Below, piece by piece: positions 1 to 7,232 of a DNA stretch of 10,798 nucleotides (position 1 is the stretch's first letter; each line of letters begins with the position of its first letter). Both the position numbers and the translations under genes were made by a program. Under the pieces are notes generated by a model. That model worked only from the letters and a program-made list of their open reading frames with translations, was not told the origin of the DNA and did not search any database. The stretch comes from Deltaproteobacteria bacterium (lineage in GTDB: Bacteria; Myxococcota_A; Polyangia; HGW-17; SLPX01). The stretch covers positions 1-10,798 of the forward strand of contig JAABSF010000026.1 of assembly GCA_011390535.1 (NCBI GenBank), written 5' to 3'.

Positions 1-1
1 C

Positions 2-1828
2 ATTACTCAGTATAATATTGAAGACATGGAAACACTGGTTTCAAATGAGCTCGGCTTCAGGCAGAGATCTGTTCTGGTTGCACACCCGGAGGTCCCCGCC
101 GGCACAAAACCTCCAAAAAAAGTTGGCCCGGAAGAATGCGACGCAAAAACCGCGATTTTCAACGATATCGAGAGTAAAGAGATCTTCTTGCTGGCATCTT
201 GCAACAGCTCAATAAATGTTTGGAGCAAAACTTCAGATGATTCCTTTCGCTTGGTCCAAACCCTGACGTTAGGAAGAAGTGAAATAACTGGAATAAAGTA
301 TATTGACATAAACAATAACGACAGGCCCGAGATCATAGTGATCACAAGAAATCACGGAATTCATTATTTTGAAAAAAACACCAAACCCGTTCCCCAAATG
401 ACCACAGATTTAACCTCGCCAGAAACACAAAGGTCCCGCCAAGCTACACGAAGACCAGATAAGTCCGGCTATCCCCTTTTCTCCAGCAAGGCAAAAAAAC
501 TTCCCATCTCAGCTTTTTCAGATCATAAGGACCTCTGCCTTTCCAACCTTGCCGCTATCAAGGCATTCGGTGACGAAAAAACCGGGCACCTTGGGTTCTA
601 TTTGGCTTTTGACCCTAACAAAAAATCACGTCGAAACTCCAATAACGTGAAGGCTTGCACTCCAAACGGAGATCTTTTCTTGTTAAAAAAAGGTAAGCAT
701 TTCAAAATTGTGGACAAGGTGGTTTTTGAACCACGTAATGGTTCAAAAGGAAAAACAAAAGGATTGTGCATCACCAACTCACCGATAAAACAGGTGTCAA
801 ATTCACCCCAGCCTTCGGAAAACAAGTTCACCCCGCCAACTTTGCTAAAAATCACCGACAGGGCTTCTTGGATAGTTTCCCGAAAACCCAGGCATCCAAC
901 TTCTCAAGCCAAACAGATTTCAAGTTCCTGGAGTACAGGCTGCCTCATAACCGATCTGGACAATGACAAAAGTGATGAATGGCTGGTAACAGGTTTTAGC
1001 AATAAGTGGCCCTGGGTATACAAAAGGCCTGACTTTCCATTACCTTGGAAGAGGCTGCTTTCACACAAAAAATGGAGAACAGAGCTTCGTCATGGCAGCA
1101 AAGGAACAACAATTTTTTCCCCATCGGTAGAGCACAGCTCATCCACCGGTCTCCATTCAAAAACAGAGACATCTCTATACCACCACCTTTCCGGATACTC
1201 TGGGCTTGTGACCGCCCCTCAAGGAGTGGATCTTGATGGAGATGGGTTCCCTGAAATAGTAGCAATAATGAAGGGGTCTTCTGCCGATAGAGAGAGTCTA
1301 TGGTCATTTTGGGTTCAGGGTTTTCCCTCCTTATGGGATTCAGATCGGCAACTCAGACTCGCAAAAAGAATCTATAAAAGCAGTGACACCTTGATTTTTC
1401 TTAAGAAAAACTCCGACGGGACCTATTCGGATCTCTCTTATGTAATCGGGTGGACAAACCCGGATGGTAAAATCAAATCCCTCTCTTTTGGTAACTTAAT
1501 TGGTCACGGGGCCATGGATATGATGGTCTTGAAGGGAGACAGCACCGTAACGTTGTGGGCCAACGAGCTTCCTCAACAAAACACCCTATCTCTCAAAATT
1601 AGAGGCGCTCCAGAAAATCCCAGCGCAGTGGGTGCCCGGGTTGAAGTAACCACAAAAAAAGGGGATCTCATTACAAAGCGGCTACTTAGCGGATTGGACG
1701 GGGGAAACAAAACAATCGGCGTCGGAGGGGCTCTCCGAGTAAAGGTCACCGTCTCATGGCCGGGAGGCAAGAGCCACACATGGAAAGATATTGCCACTGA
1801 AACGCCCCACGTGTTGGAGACACCGTAA
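2..1828 (+). CDS. FG-GAP/VCBS-like repeat protein with C-terminal ASPIC/UnbV-type domain, 5' partial
   Basis: The frame is open to the left edge, so the gene may begin outside the window; the first internal ATG is at 26 and has no clear Shine-Dalgarno sequence. Numbering from that ATG gives 600 residues. Asp/Asn-rich calcium-loop-like motifs typical of FG-GAP/VCBS beta-propeller repeats are visible: YIDINNNDRPEI near residue 92, TDLDNDKSDEW near 309 and VDLDGDGFPEI near 401, with a weaker one (GNLIGHGAMDMMVL) near 490. Residues about 519-595 resemble the ASPIC/UnbV domain, with GARVEVTTKKG followed by VTVSWPGGKSHTW. Such proteins are usually exported and carry propeller-type binding surfaces; the ligand is unknown. 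The signal peptide, if any, would be upstream of what is visible. It ends 76 nt before the stop of the convergent macro-domain gene, and no hairpin terminator is evident between them. The domain calls are fairly secure; the function is not known. Confidence 0.8.
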   Translation: MTQYNIEDMETLVSNELGFRQRSVLVAHPEVPAGTKPPKKVGPEECDAKTAIFNDIESKEIFLLASCNSSINVWSKTSDDSFRLVQTLTLGRSEITGIKYIDINNNDRPEIIVITRNHGIHYFEKNTKPVPQMTTDLTSPETQRSRQATRRPDKSGYPLFSSKAKKLPISAFSDHKDLCLSNLAAIKAFGDEKTGHLGFYLAFDPNKKSRRNSNNVKACTPNGDLFLLKKGKHFKIVDKVVFEPRNGSKGKTKGLCITNSPIKQVSNSPQPSENKFTPPTLLKITDRASWIVSRKPRHPTSQAKQISSSWSTGCLITDLDNDKSDEWLVTGFSNKWPWVYKRPDFPLPWKRLLSHKKWRTELRHGSKGTTIFSPSVEHSSSTGLHSKTETSLYHHLSGYSGLVTAPQGVDLDGDGFPEIVAIMKGSSADRESLWSFWVQGFPSLWDSDRQLRLAKRIYKSSDTLIFLKKNSDGTYSDLSYVIGWTNPDGKIKSLSFGNLIGHGAMDMMVLKGDSTVTLWANELPQQNTLSLKIRGAPENPSAVGARVEVTTKKGDLITKRLLSGLDGGNKTIGVGGALRVKVTVSWPGGKSHTWKDIATETPHVLETP

Positions 1829-1904
1829 GCTCCGATAAAAAGACTGCCCCTATACAAAGAAATATTACATAATCCAAACAGAAAAATTATTATTGCCGGA
1901 TCCC

Positions 1905-2432
1905 CTACTTTAAATTACTCAAGATTTTGTTGGCCGCTTTGATCATGGAAGGTTTGTCCGTAACAAGATAAACCTTTTCCGGTTTGGGATGACGATGTCC
2001 CCGAACCTCATCGATGATCGATCTAGCGATCTCTATAGTGGGAATCCCAGACTCCTCTGTCCGAGTAAGTGGAGGGATGGCGAGTGTGTCGAATTTTTTG
2101 ACGTTACCGGCAACAAGAGACGCCCGGGCCGCCCGCCGAATGTTCTCGACCCCGATCTTTTCCCCAGGGGTGAGCTGTATAGGCACATGAATCAGATAAG
2201 GAGCAACACAAGGGCCTCCCTGAGAAACAAAGGCCGCTCCCACAGCAATGGGAGCAACTTCCATTGCTTCTTTTTCTACATCCTCACCGCCGGCCTCTTT
2301 TATGCGGATACCCAGCGCAGATGACAGCGCCCCTGTTGTAGATGTAGGAAGAACAACAGCATCTACTTCGACTGTGAAAATGTCTTGACTTATAATATGA
2401 AACTCAACATCACCTGTGAGCTGTCGGGGCAT
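1905..2432 (-). CDS. Macro-domain-like protein (ADP-ribose-binding fold)
   Basis: A 175-residue cytoplasmic protein consisting almost entirely of one macro-like domain. Family features are QDIFTVEVDAVV (residues 16-27, matching the usual GDI...VDAIV), an AGGED stretch near 47-51 matching the helix after loop 1, a VGAAFVSQGGPCVAPYLIHVP segment (64-84) matching the strand that normally reads G-A-hydrophobic...YVIH, and a loop near residues 120-130 (PPLTRTEESGIP) in place of the phosphate-binding STGIYG loop. Macro domains bind ADP-ribose or related nucleotides, and some remove ADP-ribose from proteins. The Asn-rich NAAN segment that carries the catalytic Asn in hydrolytic members reads LPTST here, so binding without hydrolysis is more likely (inference). 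The frame extends upstream to an ATG at 2495, but the ATG at 2432 is chosen because a strong GGGAGGAA lies 8 nt before it. Thioredoxin lies upstream on the same strand, 264 nt away. Confidence 0.72.
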   Translation of the reverse strand: MPRQLTGDVEFHIISQDIFTVEVDAVVLPTSTTGALSSALGIRIKEAGGEDVEKEAMEVAPIAVGAAFVSQGGPCVAPYLIHVPIQLTPGEKIGVENIRRAARASLVAGNVKKFDTLAIPPLTRTEESGIPTIEIARSIIDEVRGHRHPKPEKVYLVTDKPSMIKAANKILSNLK

Positions 2433-2440
2433 TACTTTTA

Positions 2441-2448
2441 TTCCTCCC
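2441..2448 (-). promoter_or_regulatory. Ribosome-binding site of the macro-domain gene
   Basis: On the minus strand the sequence GGGAGGAA ends 8 nt before the ATG at 2432. It decides between this start and the upstream in-frame ATG at 2495, which has no purine-rich element before it. Confidence 0.75.
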
Positions 2449-2520
2449 TTTAATAGAGCCTTTAACAACACCCACCACTGCTCCTCGCTCCGCATTTTTA
2501 TAACAAGCTCTAAACAGTCT

Positions 2521-2550
2521 AAATGCTTTCGGAAATGTCCGTTAGCATTT
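2521..2550. promoter_or_regulatory. Imperfect palindrome between thioredoxin and macro genes, next to a TTGACA
   Basis: Outer arms AAATGCT (2521-2527) and AGCATTT (2544-2550) are perfectly complementary. Inside them lie symmetric TT/TT mismatches and a second perfect pair, CGGA (2530-2533) and TCCG (2538-2541), around an AATG loop. On the minus strand a perfect TTGACA (2568-2563) lies 12 nt before it, so a -10 element at normal spacing (near 2546-2540) would fall inside the palindrome, although the -10 match there is poor. It could be an operator over the macro-gene promoter or an RNA hairpin in its leader. It has no T-run on either side, which argues against an intrinsic terminator. Confidence 0.4.
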
Positions 2551-2696
2551 CCTTATAGCGGTTGTCAAGATCGCTCTTTTTTCAAGGGTGTTAGTTGCAA
2601 AACTTGGAGATGACGGATATCGACCATGGCCAAAATTTTCAGATCATCCATTGGCTGAGATCAAACCGGAAAGGTAAGAGATCTAATTTTCAACGA

Positions 2697-3068
2697 TTAT
2701 GATTTTTCTGACTTTGCCTTCTCTATTTCTTTTTGTACTTCCTCCATATCCAGACCTTTAACTTGACCTATCAAATCTTCCAGGGCGTCTTCGGGCAACG
2801 CTCCCGGTTGAAGGTATAGCAACACCGAGTCTCTGAAGACCGCCACCGTAGGGATTGAACGAACCCCAAAAGCTCCCGCCAACTCAGGGGCTTTCTCAGT
2901 GTTGCACTTTGCAAAAGCGATATCTTCATGCTTTTCAGAGACCTTTTCGAAAACCGGCCCAAAATTCTTGCATGGCCCACACCATTCAGCCCAAAAATCT
3001 ATTAACAGGATCTCATTGTTTTTTAGCATTTCGTCGAAATTGTCTTTACTTACCTCTGTGATCGCCAT
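2697..3068 (-). CDS. trxA: Thioredoxin
   Basis: A 123-residue single-domain thioredoxin, a cytoplasmic dithiol-disulfide reductant for proteins, normally kept reduced by thioredoxin reductase (not in this window). The active site WCGPCK is at residues 29-34 (Cys30, Cys33), preceded by the conserved LLIDFWAE strand. The cis-proline motif is SIPT (Pro73). A third Cys at residue 55 lies in the segment FAKCNTEKAPELA. The protein is slightly longer than the usual 105-110 residues because of a charged helical C-terminal extension (EEVQKEIEKAKSEKS). The ATG at 3068 is preceded by AAGGATGAGAG on the minus strand, giving a plausible ribosome site. It is divergent from mfd, with a 215-nt shared intergenic region, and upstream of the macro-domain gene. 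The family call is secure; the symbol is given by similarity to the canonical protein, and other thioredoxin paralogues may exist in the genome. Confidence 0.93.
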   Translation of the reverse strand: MAITEVSKDNFDEMLKNNEILLIDFWAEWCGPCKNFGPVFEKVSEKHEDIAFAKCNTEKAPELAGAFGVRSIPTVAVFRDSVLLYLQPGALPEDALEDLIGQVKGLDMEEVQKEIEKAKSEKS

Positions 3069-3208
3069 TTTTTTCTCTCATCCTTGTTTCTAAAAACAAT
3101 CTTATTCTTGAGTCAGCCCTTAAAACATTGTTTCATAAGCTCTCGTTTGATTTAGAGCCTTTCTATGTCAAAAAAGGTTCAAACTAATTTGGAATCTAAG
3201 CACTCCGT

Positions 3209-3227
3209 TTTACCAATTGATGGTAAA
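3209..3227. promoter_or_regulatory. Perfect inverted repeat in the trx/mfd divergent intergenic region
   Basis: TTTACCA (3209-3215) and TGGTAAA (3221-3227) form perfect 7-bp arms around the 5-nt spacer ATTGA. It lies 57 nt upstream of the chosen mfd start and 141 nt upstream of the thioredoxin start. Size and symmetry suit a dimeric repressor or activator site; an RNA hairpin in the mfd leader is the alternative. I could not identify a convincing -35/-10 pair nearby, so its regulatory role is inferred. Confidence 0.35.
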
Positions 3228-3283
3228 CCCGATTGCCGTTAATGATCCCTCTGATGAGGGTTTGTCCGGAAAACCAAGACACT

Positions 3284-6200
3284 ATGACATCATTGGAAAA
3301 CAAACTAATTCAACATCTTCAAGATCTTTTATTACAAAAAACACAAAAAAGATCGAGCTCCAAAGCATTACGTGCTCCGGGAGTTGAAAAATCTTGGATG
3401 ATTACCGGGATGCGAGGTTGTTTGCCCGGCTACATATTGTCCGCCTTAGCAAAGAGCATCGAAAATGCCACGAGCGAGAATCGTGATTTCCCACTGGCCG
3501 TAGTGGTAACACCAAATGAAGCCAGAGCATCGGCGCTAGCGGCAGAACTTGAGTTTTTCCTAGGGCCCTCTCCTTTTAATGAAGAGGGAATGAAAGTTCC
3601 ATGGGGGACAGTGCTTCCACAAAACGCAGAGATGGCTTACGGAGATCTCGGGCCGGACACCGAGCTGGAACTTGAGCGCCTGGGTGCACTGTTTCGACTC
3701 AGCCAGAAATTCATGGGGCCTTTTCTAATCCTCAGCGTCGCATCTCTTGGGCAGAAGCTTATGCCCAGAAAATCCTTTGAAGAGATGTCCGATATGATAG
3801 GCCCCGGACAAACTTTGGACAGACAGATCTTGATCGAGGCGCTGGATCGAGCCGGTTACCGGCAAATGCCTGTGGTGGAAGACCCAGGCTGTTATTCTGT
3901 GCGAGGAGCGATAGTAGACGTGTATTCACCTGCCATGTGCGGACCTTGCAGAGTGGAATTCGACGGAGATCAAATAGTGGATCTCAGAAGGTTTCACACA
4001 GAAACCCAGCGCACCTTCGCGCAGTTGTCGATCCTCTACATTCATCCAGTCCGTCAAACTATTCCCACATCGACCCGGTCCCCCCGCATGAAGCTGGTTG
4101 AAGCCGCAGAGGCTTGCGGGTGCCCATCCTCGAAAGTGAATTTCATTCTGGATGAAATCAAAGAAAGGGTTGATTTCTTCGGCTCTGAATCAATGCTGCC
4201 GGTGTTTCACGATACCCTGGAACCTCTCGAAACATACCTGCCCGCACATGTTGCTTTTATCATCGAAGATCATCCCAGAATAACTTCAGAATTGTCATCT
4301 CTGTGGAGTCGCCTGGAAGAAGCCCACCAAAACAAGCTGAATATTCATCGCATATCATTTCCTCCCGGTGATTTTTTTCTGGACCCAACCGTCATCGAAA
4401 CGATGCTCAAAAAAAGGTGCATTGGAGAACTCTATAACTTCGAAACTCCCCTGGGCAAAAACCCGGATTATGCGCAACAATCGCCCGCCTACTCAGACAG
4501 CGCCGGTTCTTTAGAAGAACCCTCAGTTATTAAAAATTCAACTTTTGGTGTTGCTGTGAAAAATGGGATCGATGACCTCCCAGATGAAGACGACACCGAA
4601 GATCTCTCGGATAAGGGTTCTAAACAAAAGCTTTTGTTTCGACTAGAAACAATGGGGCATGTAGAACTGGAAGCAGAGGTCCGGCGGGCTGCAGCAGAGC
4701 GAGGAAAAGAAGTGTTGGCTCCTCTAGCCCGGGAAATCCGGAACTGGAGAGCCGACGGTCTGAGAGTTGCGGTAGCTGTAGCAAATGAACGGAATGCAGC
4801 TAAGCTCAAATCGCTGCTAAAAGGCTACGGAGTCGGAGTTGATCCGCGAATGGACCATGACACCATACTTCCAAATGGTGTTTCGGTTATGGTAGGCAGG
4901 ATATCCGGAGGGGTATTATGGCCGGACGGCTCTATGTGTGTTGTATCTGAAGATGAGCTGTTCGGAGTAAAAAATAGAAGAAGCCCAAAAAAACAGACTC
5001 CAGGGCAAGCGCTCACCGACTTGAGTCAACTCAAAGACGGAGATTATGTCGTACACGAGATCCATGGAGTGGGACGCTATGGAGGCCTGGAGAGGCAAGT
5101 AATGGGGGGAGTGCCGGCTGATTATTTAGTTATCCACTACTCCGGTAAAGACAAACTATACCTCCCGGTTCACCGATTCTCTCTTGTCCGCCGTCATGTT
5201 GGCGCCTCCCCAGGGCAAGGCCTTAGGCTTGACAAGCTGGGAGGACAGACGTGGGAAAAGAAAAAAAGCAAGGTTTCCAAAGATATTCAACAACTGGCGG
5301 AACAGCTTTTAAAAGTTCAAGCTCAAAGAAATGCATTGGTGGGCCATTGTTTTCATAGCGGCGGAGAGCTGATGGCGGCTTTTGAAGCTACTTTTCCATT
5401 TGAAGAAACCCCGGATCAGGCAGCCGCCATAGAAACAACTCTCTCGGACATGATGTCCCCCGCTCCCATGGATCGTCTGGTCTGTGGGGATGTTGGTTAC
5501 GGAAAAACAGAGGTGGCCATGAGAGCTGCGGTGCTCGCCGTCCTGGATGGCAAACAGACAGCCTTACTTGCACCGACGGCTGTTCTTGTGGAACAGCACT
5601 ACAAAAGTTTTAAAGAGCGGCTTCGATCTTTTCCCATCTCTGTGGGTGTATTAAGCCGTTTCCGCGGAAAGAAAAGTCAGAACCGAACGCTGGAAGCGGT
5701 TGCGGAAGGACAAGTAGATATTGTGGTTGGAACCCACAGGCTCCTCTCTACAGATGTCCGGTTCAAAGATTTGGGGTTAATCATCATTGATGAAGAGCAG
5801 CGTTTCGGAGTCGCTCAAAAGGAAAAACTCAAAAACCTTCGTGCTCTGGTAGATGTAATCAGCCTTACCGCTACCCCGATCCCACGAACCATGCAGATGG
5901 CCCTGTCAGGCATAAGAGAGATGAGCATCATCGCCACCCCGCCGCCGGACAGAAGGTCTGTGCATACATATGTTTGTCCTTACTCGCCATCCACTGTGAC
6001 ACGAGCCATAAGATTGGAACTGGACCGTGGCGGGCAGGTGTTTTTTGTAGTTCCCAAAATCGGTGGTCCAAAAAAACAAGAAGCGCACAAACATAACCCG
6101 AAATTACTCCCAGAGAAAAGAAAGGGCGGTACACCGGAAGGAAAACGAAATACTATAAAAGAGCCACGTCCGCCTAAAAACGCCTCCAAGATTCCTTCCA

Positions 6201-7174
6201 TCGAGTGGTGGATGGAACAAATCAAGGGGTGGCTCCCCAAGGCGCGCGTCACGATGGCTCATGGTCAAATGGATAACCGAACCTTGGAAAATACCATGGT
6301 GGAGTTTGTAAATGGTGAACATGACATATTGGTGGCCACGAGTATCATTGAGTCGGGGCTCGATATTCCAAGGGCAAACACGATACTGATAATGCATGCA
6401 GATCGCTTCGGCCTTGCACAACTTTACCAGCTCCGCGGAAGAGTCGGCCGGAGCCACACACAAGCCTACTGCTACTTTATGGTAGACACCCTTTCAGGTC
6501 TTACCGAAAAAGCGAAACAGCGGCTGGCGGCATTAGAGAGACTATCTCGACTGGGCTCCTCGTTTAATCTGGCAACAGAAGACCTCGAGATCCGAGGCGC
6601 CGGCGATGTTTTAGGCAAAAAACAGTCCGGTCAAGTTGCCGCCGTTGGTTTCGATACCTATTTCAGGATGCTCGAAGACGCTGTCTCCGCGCTAAAGGGC
6701 GAACCAGTGGAAAAAACAAAGGACTGCGATCTGACCTATGATATCCCGGCGTATCTGCCCGACGAATGGGTGCCGGAGCCTGGACAGAGGCTTCACTATT
6801 ACCAAGCTCTAGCTCGTTGTGAGTCACCGGAATCCGTGGCCGAGCTTGTTGTAGAGATGGAAGACCTATTCGGCGGTTGCGCCCCGGAAGAGGTCACAGC
6901 TTTGGCGGAGTTGACGATATCAAAAATAAGAGCAAAACAAATGGGAGCAGAGAGCCTGGAGATCTCCGGCAAATTGCTGTTGTTGACCATTGGAGAGGAT
7001 TCCCCTCTGGAACCTGCAAAGGTTCTAAAGCTGATCAAATCAAACGCAAATTACACCATCCGTCCCCCAAGGCAAATCGTCAAAAAGCTCCGTGCAGCAG
7101 GCCATATGGACCGCATTCATGAGGTTAAAAACAGCTTGAAAGAGTTAGAATGCTGTGCTAGTCGTTCATACTGA
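3284..7174 (+). CDS. mfd: Transcription-repair coupling factor Mfd
   Basis: Mfd is a cytoplasmic DNA translocase that displaces RNA polymerase stalled at DNA damage and recruits UvrA for nucleotide excision repair. From this start the protein has 1296 residues (E. coli Mfd has 1148). In order: an N-terminal UvrB-homology region (about 1-320, including SVRGAIVDVYSP); an acidic linker (about 384-450); the RNA-polymerase-interacting CarD-like domain (about 583-640, GDYVVHEIHGVGRYGGLE); helicase lobe 1 with Walker A GDVGYGKT (735-742), GTHRL, and DEEQ (836-839); TATPIPRTMQMALSG; helicase lobe 2 with AHGQM, SIIESGLDIP, DRFGLAQLYQLRGRVGRS; and the C-terminal TRCF domain. An extra Lys/Pro-rich segment of about 45 residues (about 927-971) interrupts lobe 2 just after VFFVVPKI. 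The frame runs upstream through TTG 3233, ATG 3242 and ATG 3254. None has a good ribosome site, and the ATG at 3284 gives the most natural N-terminus (MTSLENKL), but the choice is uncertain. Confidence 0.95.
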   Translation: MTSLENKLIQHLQDLLLQKTQKRSSSKALRAPGVEKSWMITGMRGCLPGYILSALAKSIENATSENRDFPLAVVVTPNEARASALAAELEFFLGPSPFNEEGMKVPWGTVLPQNAEMAYGDLGPDTELELERLGALFRLSQKFMGPFLILSVASLGQKLMPRKSFEEMSDMIGPGQTLDRQILIEALDRAGYRQMPVVEDPGCYSVRGAIVDVYSPAMCGPCRVEFDGDQIVDLRRFHTETQRTFAQLSILYIHPVRQTIPTSTRSPRMKLVEAAEACGCPSSKVNFILDEIKERVDFFGSESMLPVFHDTLEPLETYLPAHVAFIIEDHPRITSELSSLWSRLEEAHQNKLNIHRISFPPGDFFLDPTVIETMLKKRCIGELYNFETPLGKNPDYAQQSPAYSDSAGSLEEPSVIKNSTFGVAVKNGIDDLPDEDDTEDLSDKGSKQKLLFRLETMGHVELEAEVRRAAAERGKEVLAPLAREIRNWRADGLRVAVAVANERNAAKLKSLLKGYGVGVDPRMDHDTILPNGVSVMVGRISGGVLWPDGSMCVVSEDELFGVKNRRSPKKQTPGQALTDLSQLKDGDYVVHEIHGVGRYGGLERQVMGGVPADYLVIHYSGKDKLYLPVHRFSLVRRHVGASPGQGLRLDKLGGQTWEKKKSKVSKDIQQLAEQLLKVQAQRNALVGHCFHSGGELMAAFEATFPFEETPDQAAAIETTLSDMMSPAPMDRLVCGDVGYGKTEVAMRAAVLAVLDGKQTALLAPTAVLVEQHYKSFKERLRSFPISVGVLSRFRGKKSQNRTLEAVAEGQVDIVVGTHRLLSTDVRFKDLGLIIIDEEQRFGVAQKEKLKNLRALVDVISLTATPIPRTMQMALSGIREMSIIATPPPDRRSVHTYVCPYSPSTVTRAIRLELDRGGQVFFVVPKIGGPKKQEAHKHNPKLLPEKRKGGTPEGKRNTIKEPRPPKNASKIPSIEWWMEQIKGWLPKARVTMAHGQMDNRTLENTMVEFVNGEHDILVATSIIESGLDIPRANTILIMHADRFGLAQLYQLRGRVGRSHTQAYCYFMVDTLSGLTEKAKQRLAALERLSRLGSSFNLATEDLEIRGAGDVLGKKQSGQVAAVGFDTYFRMLEDAVSALKGEPVEKTKDCDLTYDIPAYLPDEWVPEPGQRLHYYQALARCESPESVAELVVEMEDLFGGCAPEEVTALAELTISKIRAKQMGAESLEISGKLLLLTIGEDSPLEPAKVLKLIKSNANYTIRPPRQIVKKLRAAGHMDRIHEVKNSLKELECCASRSY

Positions 7175-7218
7175 AAAACATAGTACAACTTTCTAGAATT
7201 TATCAACTAATTTGAAAG

Positions 7219-7224
7219 AAGGAG
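7219..7224 (+). promoter_or_regulatory. Ribosome-binding site of the PpiC lipoprotein gene
   Basis: AAGGAG ends 8 nt before the ATG at 7233. It fixes that start over an in-frame TTG at 7212 that lies upstream of the site itself. Confidence 0.85.
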
Positions 7225-7232
7225 TCGATTCC

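Noticed and set aside
1829..1904. Possible bidirectional terminator between the convergent genes
   Set aside because: No GC-rich inverted repeat with a flanking T-run on either strand; only AT-rich sequence and an isolated GGATCC.
1989..2324. Plus-strand open frame of 111 codons opposite the macro-domain gene
   Set aside because: Fully antisense to a gene with recognisable family motifs and a strong ribosome site; no domain seen in the frame.
2416..2613. Plus-strand small open frame in the macro/thioredoxin gap
   Set aside because: No ribosome site, no signal or domain, and it overlaps the macro-domain start and its ribosome site on the other strand.
3169..3174. TTGACA-like element on the minus strand upstream of thioredoxin, considered as its promoter
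   Set aside because: No reasonable -10 hexamer occurs at 16-18 nt spacing, so it is not listed as a promoter.
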